Positions 16,451 through 26,986 of a stretch of 64,000 nt of DNA are shown piece after piece. Source of the stretch: Dolosigranulum savutiense (GTDB lineage: Bacteria > Bacillota > Bacilli > Lactobacillales > Carnobacteriaceae_A). The stretch spans positions 1,116,001 through 1,180,000 of the forward strand of contig NZ_CP142435.1 in NCBI RefSeq assembly GCF_039830095.1, in the 5' to 3' direction. How positions within the stretch are numbered: position 1 is the stretch's first letter; the number at the start of each line of letters is the position of its first letter. The notes beneath the pieces are model-generated. The model did no database searches, had not been told where the DNA came from, and was given only the letters and a program-made list of their open reading frames with translations. The position numbers and the translations under genes are program-made.

Positions 16451-17374
16451 ATGAATTTAGCGAAGAAAGAAATTGTGCCATTATCAGGTGTGGCGCTGGG
16501 ATTGGCGGCACTAGGGAATTTGCTCGGGCAGTTCAGTGTGTGGGCCCGGTATCTATGTGGTGCGCTGTCCTTGGGGTTAATGGTGGTGGTAAGTATCTAT
16601 ATCTTCCAGCATACGGAGCAGTTCAAGCAGAAGATGAAACATCCGGTCATGATGTCGGTCTTCGGAACATTTAGTATGGCGGGGATGCTCTTAGCCACCT
16701 ATGTGATGCCTCTATCTGCAATCTTGGCACGCATAATCTGGATGATTTTTATTCTACTGCACATCTTTATTGCAGTAGCCTTCACGAAGCGATTTGTTTT
16801 TAACTTTGACCGAATGAATGTCTTCCCCAGCTGGTATATTGTCTATGTGGGGATTGTCGTCGTAAGTGTGACTGCACCGCTGTTCAACCGGATCATTTTG
16901 GGACAGGTAGCCTTCATCGTTGGATTGGTGACGTATATTATGTTGCTTCCAATCGTGTTCTACCGAGTCTTAGTGACAAAACAGTTCCCTCTCCCAGCTC
17001 AGTCAAGTATAGCGATCAATGCCGCACCAGCCGCACTTCTACTTGCCGGATATGTCAGCAGTTTTCCAGAAGGGAGTAAGATTATCTTCTACTTGTTAAT
17101 GCTTGTATCTCAGGCACTATTTATTTATGTTCTTTGCAGATTACCAAAAATTATGACGAAACAATTCTTCCCAGGGTTCTCAGCCTTTACGTTCCCGTTC
17201 GTGATTTCGGCCTTATCCTTGCGTGTAGCGTTGAAGGCAGCGGCAGGTCAAGGTGGTATCTGGCCAGCCTTACGCATGATTGCTCTCTTAGAAGTAATCT
17301 TCGCAACAGTTATGGTTGGGTATGTTTTTATCCGCAATATGAAGTACTTGTTCCAAGCCTCTGACATGAATTAG
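16451..17374 (+). CDS. TDT family (TehA/SLAC1-like) membrane transporter
   Basis: This 307-residue protein has about ten membrane segments and the motif FPSWYIVYVGIVVVSVTAP, typical of the tellurite-resistance/dicarboxylate transporter (TDT) family. AAGGAG precedes the ATG. Members move anions such as malate, or sulfite in fungi. The substrate is not known here. In many Firmicutes the position upstream of secA is held by the hibernation factor gene hpf, which is absent. Confidence 0.8.
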   Translation: MNLAKKEIVPLSGVALGLAALGNLLGQFSVWARYLCGALSLGLMVVVSIYIFQHTEQFKQKMKHPVMMSVFGTFSMAGMLLATYVMPLSAILARIIWMIFILLHIFIAVAFTKRFVFNFDRMNVFPSWYIVYVGIVVVSVTAPLFNRIILGQVAFIVGLVTYIMLLPIVFYRVLVTKQFPLPAQSSIAINAAPAALLLAGYVSSFPEGSKIIFYLLMLVSQALFIYVLCRLPKIMTKQFFPGFSAFTFPFVISALSLRVALKAAAGQGGIWPALRMIALLEVIFATVMVGYVFIRNMKYLFQASDMN

Positions 17375-17550
17375 CTCCACGTATAAGCTAGAACGCGAGT
17401 TGCTTAACTTCTGGGCGTATCTATGATAAGATAGTGAAGACTACCAATATCGCGTATTTTCCTTTTTTTCTGAGAAAAAGCGTGGTATGATAAGTAAGTA
17501 TGCTTGACAACCGTTTTAGATATAAATATGTGATGAAGGAGCTAGTGAGC

Positions 17551-20019
17551 ATGGGATTGGTACAGAATCTCTTTGATAATGATAAAAAGATGTTAAAACG
17601 CTATAATAAAATAGCGGATGAAGTAGATGCACTGAAAGAGGAGATCGAAGCGCTCTCGGATGAAGATCTGAAGGCGAAGACGCAAGAGTTCAAATCGCGT
17701 GTAGCCGATGGGGAGACGTTAGATGACTTGATGGTCGAAGCGTTTGCTGTTATTCGAGAAGCGGCTAAGCGTGTTTTGGGCTTGTTCCCCTTCCGCGTCC
17801 AGTTAATGGGGGGAATGGCCTTACATGGTGGGAATATTGCCGAGATGAGAACGGGTGAGGGGAAAACCTTAACCGCCACTCTACCAGTGTACTTGAATGC
17901 CATCTCTGGTAAAGGGGTCCACGTGGTTACCGTTAACGAATACTTAGCGACACGTGATGCGGACGAGATGGGAGAGTTATATCGTTGGATGGGCTTGACA
18001 GTTGGCTTGAACGTCAACTCTAAGAGCTCAGAAGAGAAGCGCGAAGCCTACAATTGCGACATTACGTACTCAACTAACAGTGAGCTTGGGTTCGATTACT
18101 TGCGGGATAATATGGTTGTGTATAAAGAACAAATGGTGCAGCGTAAATTGAACTTTGCCATTCTGGATGAGGTGGACTCGATCTTAATCGATGAGGCCCG
18201 TACACCGCTCATTATTTCCGGATCAGCAGACAAGTCGAGCTCATTCTACACGCGTTGTGACTTCTTCGTCAAAGGCTTGAAAGAAGATGAAGATTACTAC
18301 ATCGATATCAGCTCTAAGACGATTAACTTAACCGAAGAAGGAATGGAAAAGGCGGAGAAAGCTTTCCGCGTTGAGAACTTATATGACGTTGAGAATCAAG
18401 CTTTAATTCACTACTTAGACCAAGCCTTGCGCGCGAACTACATTATGATTCTCGACAAGGATTATGTGGTCCACGAAGATGAAGTGAAGATTGTAGACCA
18501 GTTTACCGGACGTATTATGGATGGGCGTCGTTACTCTGATGGCTTGCACCAAGCGATTGAGGCTAAAGAAGACGTCGAAATCCAAAAAGAATCCAAAACG
18601 ATGGCGACCATTACGTACCAGAACTTCTTCCGCCGTTACGCCAAGCTATCAGGGATGACCGGTACGGCGAAGACTGAAGAAGAAGAATTCCGTGAAATTT
18701 ATAATATGGACGTTATCGCCATTCCAACGAACCGACCGATTGCGCGTGATGACAAGGATGATCTACTGTACCCAACCTTGGACAGTAAGTTCCGAGCAGC
18801 GGCAGAAGATATTGCCGAACGCCACGAAAAAGGGCAGCCGGTACTCGTTGGGACGGTTGCTGTTGAGACTTCTGTTGTCATCAGTAACTATCTGAAAGAA
18901 TTGAACGTGCCGCACGAAGTCTTGAATGCGAAGAACCACTTCCGTGAAGCCGAAATTGTGAAGACAGCTGGACAACCTGGGGCAGTCACGATTGCGACGA
19001 ATATGGCCGGACGAGGAACCGATATTAAATTAGGCCCTGGCGTGAAGGAACTGGGTGGATTAGCCGTTATCGGTACCGAGCGTCACGAATCACGTCGAAT
19101 CGATAATCAGCTGCGTGGGCGTTCCGGTCGTCAAGGAGATCCAGGTGTCTCTCAATTCTACTTGTCCTTAGAAGATGACTTAATGCGCCGCTTCGGTTCA
19201 GAGCGAATCCAAGCCGTTCTCGACCAGTTGAAGCTATCTGGTGATGATGCCGTGATCCAGAGCCGGATGATTTCGCGTCAAGTCGAATCAGCGCAAAAAC
19301 GTGTCGAAGGGAATAACTACGATACGCGTCGTAATGTCTTGAAGTATGATGATGTCATGCGTGAGCAACGTGAAGTCATTTATGACCAGCGCCAAGAGAT
19401 TATTATGGAAGATGAATCCTTGAATTACGTCATTAATCCGATGATTCGCCGTACAATTGACCGATATGTCGATATCAATACTCAAGGTGACAAGAAGTCT
19501 GATTGGAACTTAGAAGCGGTCGTCGAATTCGCTCAGAATGTCTTACTGCATCCAGATAGCATCAGTGAAGAAGACTTAGTCGGCAAGAAGCCAAAAGAAA
19601 TGCGCCAATACCTCTTCGAACGCGCGAAAGAAGAATATCATGAAAAAATTGCCGAAATGCAGTCAGACGAACAAGTGCTTGAATTCGAAAAAGTTGTTGT
19701 CTTGCGTGTGGTTGACCGTAAATGGACGAACCATATCGATGAGATGGACCAGCTCCGTCAAGGGATCGGGCTCCGTTCTTACGGGCAGTTCAACCCACTG
19801 ACCGAGTACCAACAAGAAGGATTCCGTCTCTTCGAAGAGATGATTGGTGAGATTGAATACGAAGTCACCCGTCTCTTGATGAAATCACAAGTCCGTCAAA
19901 ACTTACAACGAGAGCAAGCAACCGCAGATGGCAAAGGTAAAAAAGCCAGCCGTCCAAAAATTAAGACAGCCGATGAAGAATATAACCGTGATGAAGACGT
20001 GAAGACAGAATTGCGTTAA
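17551..20019 (+). CDS. secA: Preprotein translocase ATPase SecA
   Basis: SecA drives protein export through SecYEG. The 822-residue protein shows Walker [24 protein letters not shown] and [11 protein letters not shown], with the helical wing and preprotein-binding regions in order. I start at [11 protein letters not shown] (17551), preceded by AAGGAG; the frame extends upstream to 17500 but lacks a better site. The C-terminus ends in [18 protein letters not shown] without the Cys-rich zinc motif seen in many SecA proteins. It is followed by a terminator and prfB, a common order in Firmicutes. Confidence 0.97.
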   Translation: MGLVQNLFDNDKKMLKRYNKIADEVDALKEEIEALSDEDLKAKTQEFKSRVADGETLDDLMVEAFAVIREAAKRVLGLFPFRVQLMGGMALHGGNIAEMRTGEGKTLTATLPVYLNAISGKGVHVVTVNEYLATRDADEMGELYRWMGLTVGLNVNSKSSEEKREAYNCDITYSTNSELGFDYLRDNMVVYKEQMVQRKLNFAILDEVDSILIDEARTPLIISGSADKSSSFYTRCDFFVKGLKEDEDYYIDISSKTINLTEEGMEKAEKAFRVENLYDVENQALIHYLDQALRANYIMILDKDYVVHEDEVKIVDQFTGRIMDGRRYSDGLHQAIEAKEDVEIQKESKTMATITYQNFFRRYAKLSGMTGTAKTEEEEFREIYNMDVIAIPTNRPIARDDKDDLLYPTLDSKFRAAAEDIAERHEKGQPVLVGTVAVETSVVISNYLKELNVPHEVLNAKNHFREAEIVKTAGQPGAVTIATNMAGRGTDIKLGPGVKELGGLAVIGTERHESRRIDNQLRGRSGRQGDPGVSQFYLSLEDDLMRRFGSERIQAVLDQLKLSGDDAVIQSRMISRQVESAQKRVEGNNYDTRRNVLKYDDVMREQREVIYDQRQEIIMEDESLNYVINPMIRRTIDRYVDINTQGDKKSDWNLEAVVEFAQNVLLHPDSISEEDLVGKKPKEMRQYLFERAKEEYHEKIAEMQSDEQVLEFEKVVVLRVVDRKWTNHIDEMDQLRQGIGLRSYGQFNPLTEYQQEGFRLFEEMIGEIEYEVTRLLMKSQVRQNLQREQATADGKGKKASRPKIKTADEEYNRDEDVKTELR

Positions 20020-20079
20020 TGTTGTCAAAATTAATACATTAAATGTTTTGGTCAGATGACAATAAGTTGAATGAACTAG

Positions 20080-20112
20080 AAGGCTCTTCTCATAGTGAGA
20101 GGGGTCTTTCTT
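20080..20112 (+). terminator. Terminator between secA and prfB
   Basis: AAGGCTCTTCTCA pairs over 13 positions, including wobble pairs, with TGAGAGGGGTCTT around a TAG loop, then TTC. The prfB ribosome binding site follows at once, so readthrough is likely. Confidence 0.6.
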
Positions 20113-20129
20113 ACAAAGGAGGAACCTTA

Positions 20130-21237
20130 GTGGAATTATACGAATTACAGAAGGCATATGATCAGGCGAAGGAGACGTTAGAGCAGTTCAGGGGGTCTCT
20201 TTGACCTCGAGAAGATGGAAGCCGATATTGCTGAGTATGACGAGAAGATGGCGACCCCGGGCTTCTGGGATGATCCAGAGAAGTCGCGGGAGGTCATCGA
20301 TGCGGCGAATGAACTGAAGGAGACGTACTCGCATTTTACCGATATTGAGGCGCTCTTGGAAGAGCAGGAAGCTATTCTTATGATGCTAGAAGAGGTAAAA
20401 GATGGGGAACTGCAGGCGGAACTGGAAGCGAATATGGAAGAATTGCAGTCGCGCGTGGATGATTTCGAATTGCGGATGTTGCTCAGTGAAGAGTATGATG
20501 CCAACAATGCCATTATTGAACTGCATCCCGGAGCTGGTGGAACCGAATCACAGGATTGGGGCCAGATGTTGCTACGGATGTACACGCGTTACATCGAGAA
20601 CAAAGGCTTTTCTTATGAAACACTGGACTACCAGCGCGGTGAAGAAGCTGGCATTAAGAGCGTCACCCTATATGTCAAGGGAACCAATGCATACGGCTTA
20701 CTCAAGGCTGAAAAAGGCGTCCACCGCCTCGTTCGGATCTCGCCGTTCGATTCCAGTGGCCGTCGCCATACCTCCTTCGTCTCCGTCGATGTCGCCCCGG
20801 AGATTGATGATTCTATTGAAATCAACGTATCACCGGATGAGCTACGGATTGACACTTACCGAGCGAGTGGAGCGGGTGGCCAGCATATTAATAAGACGGA
20901 ATCAGCTGTTCGCATCACCCACGAACCGACTGGCATCGTCGCTCAGAGTCAATCCGGCCGTAGCCAACTGCAGAACCGCGAACAAGCAATGAACATGTTG
21001 AAGGCTAAACTTTATCAGCGCGAACTAGAAGAAAAAGAAGCCCAACTTGCGAAATTACGCGGTGAACAAAAAGAAATCGGCTGGGGCTCGCAAATCCGTT
21101 CCTATGTCTTCCATCCCTACTCGATGGTTAAGGATCACCGCACCGACATCGAGACCGGTAATACCGATGCCGTTATGGATGGTGACTTGGATCCATTCAT
21201 CGAAGGGTACCTCCGCAGTCGAATTGCGGGTGAATAA
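20130..21237 (+). CDS. prfB: Peptide chain release factor 2, programmed +1 frameshift
   Basis: RF2 ends translation at UGA and UAA. A GTG start with AGGAGG seven bases upstream opens 24 codons ending ...FRGSL, then TGA at 20202-20204. A +1 shift at CTT-TGA continues as [15 protein letters not shown], giving about 368 residues. The SPF anticodon tripeptide ([11 protein letters not shown]) and the catalytic GGQ ([13 protein letters not shown]) are present. The annotation should join 20130-20201 with 20203-21237. RF2 competes with Sec insertion at UGA, so its level matters for the selenoproteins here. Confidence 0.96.
20191..20205 (+). promoter_or_regulatory. prfB frameshift site
   Basis: The sequence GGGGGTCTCTTTGAC contains the internal Shine-Dalgarno-like G-run, the slippery CTT and the in-frame TGA of the classic RF2 autoregulatory site. 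Confidence 0.95.
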
Positions 21238-21320
21238 TCCGAAGTAACAGTAAACGCTCTGTTCACAAAATGTTCTTACAAACAAATAAACAATCTAATG
21301 ATAAAATGGTTCATAAATTT

Positions 21321-21361
21321 CGTTCAGCAATGCAAACATCTGCATTGTTGAGCGATTTTTT
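21321..21361 (+). terminator. Terminator after prfB
   Basis: CGTTCAGCAATGCA pairs with TGCATTGTTGAGCG around a 6-base loop and is followed by a T-run. Confidence 0.85.
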
Positions 21362-21710
21362 ATTCGCTTTAAAAAATAGAAACATTAAAATCATCAAAAT
21401 CAAAGATAAAAGAGACCTGAGAGACCACTACTGAAAATGAGGAGAGTTCCCAGTAAAGGAACGGTTGGATGATGGGACAGTTAAGTATCTTTCGTATCAT
21501 ATGGGGAAGGATTTAATACATTTTTTTGAAAGTTCAGATATTATGCCGGTGTAAAATAGACGTTAATGACAGGTTTATTTCGGGATAATTAAACTAAAAA
21601 GTTGTGAATTCAATTAAAAATATACAAAAAAGTCGTATTTTTTTCGTTAAGTATCAAAATAATGTCTGTATAATATAGGAGTAAAAATAAATTTTTTGGA
21701 GGATAACACA
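21362..21710 (+). other. Long leader region before the first YSIRK gene
   Basis: About 350 AT-rich bases without a gene. A small hairpin (GTTCC/GGAAC near 21448-21464) is visible. A likely promoter has TTAAGT (21647-21652) and TATAAT (21669-21674) 16 bases apart, and GGAGG lies before the ATG. Confidence 0.5.
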
Positions 21711-24700
21711 ATGGTGGGTAAAAACAACAAGACGGGGCAGTTCCGTCGTCAGGCGAATGAGGATAAGCGATACACGCTGAAGAAGTTGAGTGTGGGATTG
21801 GCATCGGTGGCACTGGGAACGGTCTTGTTCTTGGGGCAAGCGAATGCAGTAAACGCAGAAGAAGTAGATTCGGATATTGAAGACAATTTACCAGATGACT
21901 TCACTGATGAAGAGGCGGCTGAGCGCCGAGCAGAAGAAGATATTCTCTTGTCAGAGGCGGGGGATAATGTCGAAGCACCAGTTGAAAAGACTGTTTTCCA
22001 GTTCAGTTACATGGAAGCGGGAACTGGCAAGAAAATGGATGGATTCTTCGGTGAATATGTCAATGCAAATGAAGCCGAAAAAGCATTCCGTATGTACGCG
22101 AGTGAAGCGGGCTACACTTTGGAAAACATTCAATTCGATAATCACAACAGCTTCACAGCAACTATTGCACAGAACAGTACAGATCGCTACGTTGAAGCTG
22201 CTAAAGGTCGAGCACGCAACTTAATCAATGACTTAGACGGCTTAACAGATGAGCTAAAAGCGGACTACTTGGAACAAGTTGGGGCTGCTGTCAGTGTCGA
22301 AGAAGTCGAAGCGGTCTATAATGAAGCCGTCGAAATGGCAAACCAGCAAAAAGAAGAAGCTAATCGTTACGTTGCGGTGGCGAAGGACCGTGCCCGTCAG
22401 TTGATTAAGGACTTAACCAACTTAACTAACGACCAAAAAACGCACTACTTGGCAAAAGTCGAAGGAGCCACAAGCGTTGCAGAAGTTGAAGCCATTCACG
22501 CAGAAGCTGAAAACGTCGTAAATGAAACACCAGCACCAAACCGCTTCGTTAAAATTGCTAAAAATCATGCGCGTCAGTTGATCAATAAACTGGGTAACTT
22601 ATACGACAACCAAAAAGCGGACTACATTAAACGAGTCAACGCAGCAGATAGTGTGAAAGCGATCGAAGGGATTCTAGAAGAAGCGCAAAAACACGTCAAC
22701 TCAGCTAAGGGTGGCGAAAACGGACAAGCACCAACGCAACCCAACAAACCTTCATACGACGGGGAAATCACCCCAACACCAGAAGCACCGGCTGAATCTG
22801 AATTAGACCAAGCTAAAATGAAAGCAACTGAAGACATTAAAGCATTAGGCTACTTCACAGCAAAAGAAAAACAAGACTTATTAGGGCGCGTGAAAGATTA
22901 CGATAACACTGGGGATATCCACTTCATCGTCACGAAAGCCCAGCAAGAAAATAACAAGCGTGATCAACTGCACCGTAAATTACTGGAACTACAATTCGGC
23001 ACTAACCCGAATAATTCCTTACCAGAAGCGGGTAAACATGACAAAGCAAACCCAGGTGACATTCTTAACTCACCAGATAAAATAACATTAGAAGTGGCCA
23101 AAGCAAAAGCTATCAACACGATTACTCACTTAGAACACTTCTCCCGTGAAGACTTAGCAACCATTAAAGCTGAGATTAACCAAGCCAAAACAAGGGAGGA
23201 AGTCTCCAAGATTGTCATGGATGCGAAAGAAGAAAATGCAAACCGTGGAACAGTGGAAAAAAACAAAACTGGCGCAAAAGACTACCTAAGCAAAGAATTC
23301 GGCAAAGACCTTGATACCATGCAACGCAATGCTTACGCGAGAGCAATCGATAAAATCAAAAATAACGATCCGAACTACGAGAAAAAAGTCCAAGACATCG
23401 TACAAGTCGCTATTGCAGAAGTGCTTGTGAGTAAGGCCGAGAGTGGTCGCCACATAGAAAAGGCAAAAGAAGCCCTAGCAGCAGCGTCTAAAGAAACAGA
23501 AGGGGGCAAGCTAATTGGTGCAAAAGACACATTGATTAAAAACTTGCAAGAACGCTTGAATAAGGTGACTCATAAACCACAAGCACCAAAAGTATCCTCA
23601 GAAATAAAAGCGGCTAAAGATAAATTGGAAGAAAAAATCAAAAAAGGGATTGCTGATAAAGATATGCGCGAGAAGTTCTTAAAAGAACTTAACAAAAAAG
23701 CAAATATAATGGATATCAATGCACTTCAAGCAGAAGTAGAAAAAGAACTGAAGGTCCAAGAGGTCAAAGATGGCGCTAAATCCTATCTCACAAACGGTAT
23801 TGCCGATCAAGATCTTCCGAAAGCACAAAAAGCTAAATACGAAAAAGCATTAAGCAAGATAACCAGTGCAGATACAGATTATGCTCAAAAAATTCAAGAC
23901 ATTATACAAGTTGCTACAGCTGAATCACTAGTCGCAAGAGCTGAAAAAGGTCACCATATAGAAGCGGCAGAAGAAGCCGTAACAAAAGCTGCTAAAATAA
24001 CAAAGGTTGGCCAATTAATTGACGGTAAAGATCAACTGATTATGAGCTTACAAACGCGATTAGCTAAGGTAATCAGCGAACAAGACCAAACTGACCAAAC
24101 TCCACCATCTGTTGAAAAACAACCAGAGAAAGAACAGACACCACCAGTTGAGAAGGACAAAGAAAAAGCTCCATCAACTGAGAAAGAAAAAGAGTCATCA
24201 CCAGAAGAAGCGCAACATTTAAAAGAGAAGAAAGAAACGCTTAGAAGCTTTATAAATACAATACAGTCATTAACTACTGACCAGAAAACATTCTATTTAG
24301 AATGGTTAGAATCAAGTAAGTCAGTAAAACAAATCGACGAACTGTTTGAGTTGTTCGATGCAGAAACGTACCTTGCAAGAGAAAAAAATGGAGACCTACC
24401 AAAAGAACAAGTAATTCCAGCAGTTAAAGATAAATTAAGTAGAGTTACTGATAAGGAACTACAAGATAAAAAAGCTGAATTACTGAAAAAACTTGCTAGT
24501 TTAGAAGGGACACCAACTACACCTGCGGAACGTGAAAATGACCAGACTGCAGAAGTCGCTCCTGGTGAAACTTATAAAAGCCTGCGTGACAAAGTATTGG
24601 ATGCAGCTAAAAAACTATCCGAGAATAGAATGAAATTGAATAATAAGGATGGTAGCATGACACTAGCGGATTATCAAAAACAATTCGAACAATTTAAAAA

Positions 24701-24797
24701 AATGGTATCGGATTTGAAGAAATTAGCACAAACGGAAAATGAGAAAAAGGATGCAGTTGGAATAGAAGTTCTTATAAAAAATTTCAACGTGCAATAA
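21711..24797 (+). CDS. YSIRK-type secreted helical repeat protein without LPXTG
   Basis: This is a 1028-residue exported protein. The signal peptide has the YSIRK-like motif YTLKKLSVGLASVALGTVL, with cleavage expected near NAVNAEE. An N-terminal module FQFSYMEAGTGKKMDGFFGEY (written in part) of about 55 residues is followed by at least three three-helix modules resembling GA/albumin-binding domains (for example RYVEAAKGRARNLINDL), further helical repeats, a Pro/Glu/Lys-rich stretch near residue 800 and a helical C-terminal module. No LPXTG motif or membrane anchor is present, which is unusual for YSIRK proteins. It is a paralogue of the 29820-35633 protein. Binding to host serum proteins is possible but not shown. 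Confidence 0.8.
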   Translation: MVGKNNKTGQFRRQANEDKRYTLKKLSVGLASVALGTVLFLGQANAVNAEEVDSDIEDNLPDDFTDEEAAERRAEEDILLSEAGDNVEAPVEKTVFQFSYMEAGTGKKMDGFFGEYVNANEAEKAFRMYASEAGYTLENIQFDNHNSFTATIAQNSTDRYVEAAKGRARNLINDLDGLTDELKADYLEQVGAAVSVEEVEAVYNEAVEMANQQKEEANRYVAVAKDRARQLIKDLTNLTNDQKTHYLAKVEGATSVAEVEAIHAEAENVVNETPAPNRFVKIAKNHARQLINKLGNLYDNQKADYIKRVNAADSVKAIEGILEEAQKHVNSAKGGENGQAPTQPNKPSYDGEITPTPEAPAESELDQAKMKATEDIKALGYFTAKEKQDLLGRVKDYDNTGDIHFIVTKAQQENNKRDQLHRKLLELQFGTNPNNSLPEAGKHDKANPGDILNSPDKITLEVAKAKAINTITHLEHFSREDLATIKAEINQAKTREEVSKIVMDAKEENANRGTVEKNKTGAKDYLSKEFGKDLDTMQRNAYARAIDKIKNNDPNYEKKVQDIVQVAIAEVLVSKAESGRHIEKAKEALAAASKETEGGKLIGAKDTLIKNLQERLNKVTHKPQAPKVSSEIKAAKDKLEEKIKKGIADKDMREKFLKELNKKANIMDINALQAEVEKELKVQEVKDGAKSYLTNGIADQDLPKAQKAKYEKALSKITSADTDYAQKIQDIIQVATAESLVARAEKGHHIEAAEEAVTKAAKITKVGQLIDGKDQLIMSLQTRLAKVISEQDQTDQTPPSVEKQPEKEQTPPVEKDKEKAPSTEKEKESSPEEAQHLKEKKETLRSFINTIQSLTTDQKTFYLEWLESSKSVKQIDELFELFDAETYLAREKNGDLPKEQVIPAVKDKLSRVTDKELQDKKAELLKKLASLEGTPTTPAERENDQTAEVAPGETYKSLRDKVLDAAKKLSENRMKLNNKDGSMTLADYQKQFEQFKKMVSDLKKLAQTENEKKDAVGIEVLIKNFNVQ

Positions 24798-24843
24798 ATT
24801 AAAATAGGATAAGGTCTCTAGTAATCGCATAATCGAATAGATC

Positions 24844-24898
24844 ACAAGAAGTCATTCATCGGTGTGTATACGCAAGATGAGTGGCTTCTTGTTGTTTT
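24844..24898 (+). terminator. Terminator after the first YSIRK gene
   Basis: ACAAGAAGTCATTCATC pairs with GATGAGTGGCTTCTTGT, followed by TGTTTT. The rest of the 24798-25164 spacer is AT-rich and holds only the next promoter. Confidence 0.8.
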
Positions 24899-25053
24899 CA
24901 ATAAACACTAAATTGTATATAGAAGTACTTAAGTTCTAAAATAAGTTAAGCTGACCCATTCATTGATAATAATATGATAAGTGTTATTTTAAGATTTCGT
25001 GTAACATCTATTGGCATCCTCTTAAAAAAACATCATTTTTTGTGGAAATGTTC

Positions 25054-25082
25054 TTGATTGGGTACTGTAATTGTGGTATCAT
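25054..25082 (+). promoter_or_regulatory. Promoter of the WxL cluster
   Basis: TTGATT and TATCAT are 17 bases apart, about 80 bases before the first WxL gene. Confidence 0.6.
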
Positions 25083-25164
25083 GCACATGAACGGGTAAAA
25101 TTAAATTGCTATATGTGTCTACATATAAATGCTTATTTAAAAAATATGAAGGAGAGAATATGAT

Positions 25165-25842
25165 ATGCAATTAAGTAAAGTGAAAAAATTCTTAACGGCA
25201 AGTGCAGTGGCCGGAGTATTATTAGGAGCGACAACATTGGCTGGAGATGTATATGCTGTTGGATCACATAATTCAAATGCAACAATTAAATTTACAGAAC
25301 CAACTGACGATGTTAATGTCCTAGATCCAACAGATCCTGAAAAAACACTGGATCCTCAACCAAATGAAGGTAAAACGGGAGATACAGGTCCACTAACATT
25401 AGACTACGTCACTAATTTAGATTTTGGCACACATGCTGTATCAATTGCTGAACAGACTTATACAGCAACGAATGATCCACAACCATTTACTCAAGTGACC
25501 GATCGTCGTGGTACAAGTACTGGGTGGACATTAACTGTACAAGCGGCTACTTTTCAAAGTAACGGGCAGAATACTTTACCTGGAGCTTCGTTAACTTTTG
25601 AGAATGGGACAACTGCATCGAACTTGAATGGTTTAGATGCTCCGCGAGTCAATAGTCCTATTAATGTCACTACTGGTGGAAATGCAGTAAATGTAACCGT
25701 TGCTAATGTTGGACAAGGACGTGGTACATGGATTACACGTTGGTCAAAGGATGATGTTAAACTAACAATACCACAAGGAACTGCTACAGAAGGAACACAT
25801 ACGTCACAACTGACTTGGACATTAAGTGATGCACCACAATAA
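25165..25842 (+). CDS. WxL domain surface protein
   Basis: The 225-residue exported protein has a signal peptide ending near DVYAV and a C-terminal WxL domain: LDFGTHAVS, then the first W-x-L in GWTLTVQ and the second in LTWTLSDAP at the end. WxL domains bind peptidoglycan non-covalently. It is the small WxL protein of a three-gene cluster typical of Lactobacillales, with the DUF916 protein and a large WxL protein downstream. AAGGAGAG lies eight bases before the ATG. Confidence 0.9.
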   Translation: MQLSKVKKFLTASAVAGVLLGATTLAGDVYAVGSHNSNATIKFTEPTDDVNVLDPTDPEKTLDPQPNEGKTGDTGPLTLDYVTNLDFGTHAVSIAEQTYTATNDPQPFTQVTDRRGTSTGWTLTVQAATFQSNGQNTLPGASLTFENGTTASNLNGLDAPRVNSPINVTTGGNAVNVTVANVGQGRGTWITRWSKDDVKLTIPQGTATEGTHTSQLTWTLSDAPQ

Positions 25843-25864
25843 CCATTATAGATATGTATACAGC

Positions 25865-25899
25865 AAGGAGCTAGGCATTACTGCTTGGCTCCTTATTTG
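25865..25899 (+). terminator. Partial terminator inside the WxL cluster
   Basis: AAGGAGCTAGGCA pairs with TGCTTGGCTCCTT around TTAC. The T-run is weak, so it may lower but not stop transcription of the following genes. Confidence 0.55.
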
Positions 25900-25932
25900 T
25901 AGATAAGGGCAATAAATAAAGAGAGGATATAT

Positions 25933-26970
25933 ATGAGACAATTCAAATTAGTAGTTGCTACACTTGTGGCGTTTATAATTAGTTTTAGTTCTATGAGTCA
26001 TTTATTAGTCTATGCGCAAGATGAAGGGGATCGTGTTCCGTATTCTGTTCAACCGCTATTACCTGATAATCAAGTAAATTCAGACGTGACCTACTTCGAT
26101 ATAGCAATGGATAAGGGACAAGAACAATCATTAGAAGTGATAGTGTTTAACTCATCGGATCAAGAAATTAAAGTTTCCGTGGCGACCAATTTTGCGGCAA
26201 CGAATGGGAATGGATTGATTACGTATGATGGTAGTATTGAACAATATGATCAATCGATGCAGTTTTTATTTAGTGAAATTGCCAAACCTCGGGATGAAGA
26301 ATTGACAGTCGCTCCGGGAGAATTACTGGTTACATACATTGATATTGATCTACCTGATGAATCTTTCGATGGCCAAATACTTGGCGGCATTTACTTCACG
26401 TTACTTGAGGATGAAGAAGAATTGGAAGGGGCAGTTGGCTTCATTAATGAGTACAGTTATGCAATCGGTGTCAATATTACTGAAAAAGACAATAATACAG
26501 TAGTGACGCCACAGTTAGAATTAAGAGAAGTGACGCCGGAGTTGATTAACCACCGAACTGGTATTCAGACAACTTTTGCTAACACAACACCGGTATTGAT
26601 TAGTCAATTAGAATTCGAAGGGCGTATATATCGCCAAGACTCAGAAGAAGCGCTATATACCCGCACGGTTCAGCCATTTTCAGTTGGTCCAAATAATTTA
26701 TTCCATTTCCCTGTGTCATTAGAGGATAAACCACTTAAACCGGGAGAGTATGTTTTCCGTGGACATGCCAAAAATGACGACCACCAGTGGGAATTCGATC
26801 AAACATTTTCGATTTCTGAAGAAGAATCCAATACGATTAATGACCAAGCAGTTGTATTAGAAGAAACGAGTCCATGGAACGGCTGGTTAATTAGTGCGGT
26901 AGTGGTTATTGGTCTATTATTGGGTGTGATTATTTATTTAATGTATCGAAATAATGCATCAGATCAGTAA
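25933..26970 (+). CDS. DUF916/DUF3324 WxL-interacting membrane protein
   Basis: This 345-residue protein has an N-terminal signal segment, an extracellular part matching the peptidoglycan- and host-binding domains of WxL-interacting proteins, and a single C-terminal membrane helix (WLISAVVVIGLLLGVIIYL) with a short basic tail. Such proteins hold WxL proteins at the cell surface. It lies between two WxL genes, and the next gene begins 16 bases after its stop. Confidence 0.88.
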   Translation: MRQFKLVVATLVAFIISFSSMSHLLVYAQDEGDRVPYSVQPLLPDNQVNSDVTYFDIAMDKGQEQSLEVIVFNSSDQEIKVSVATNFAATNGNGLITYDGSIEQYDQSMQFLFSEIAKPRDEELTVAPGELLVTYIDIDLPDESFDGQILGGIYFTLLEDEEELEGAVGFINEYSYAIGVNITEKDNNTVVTPQLELREVTPELINHRTGIQTTFANTTPVLISQLEFEGRIYRQDSEEALYTRTVQPFSVGPNNLFHFPVSLEDKPLKPGEYVFRGHAKNDDHQWEFDQTFSISEEESNTINDQAVVLEETSPWNGWLISAVVVIGLLLGVIIYLMYRNNASDQ

Positions 26971-26986
26971 TGAAGGAGAGAACAAT

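Noticed and set aside
20130-20204. A stop codon making prfB a pseudogene
   Set aside because: The site is the conserved programmed frameshift of RF2, and the protein is complete after the shift.
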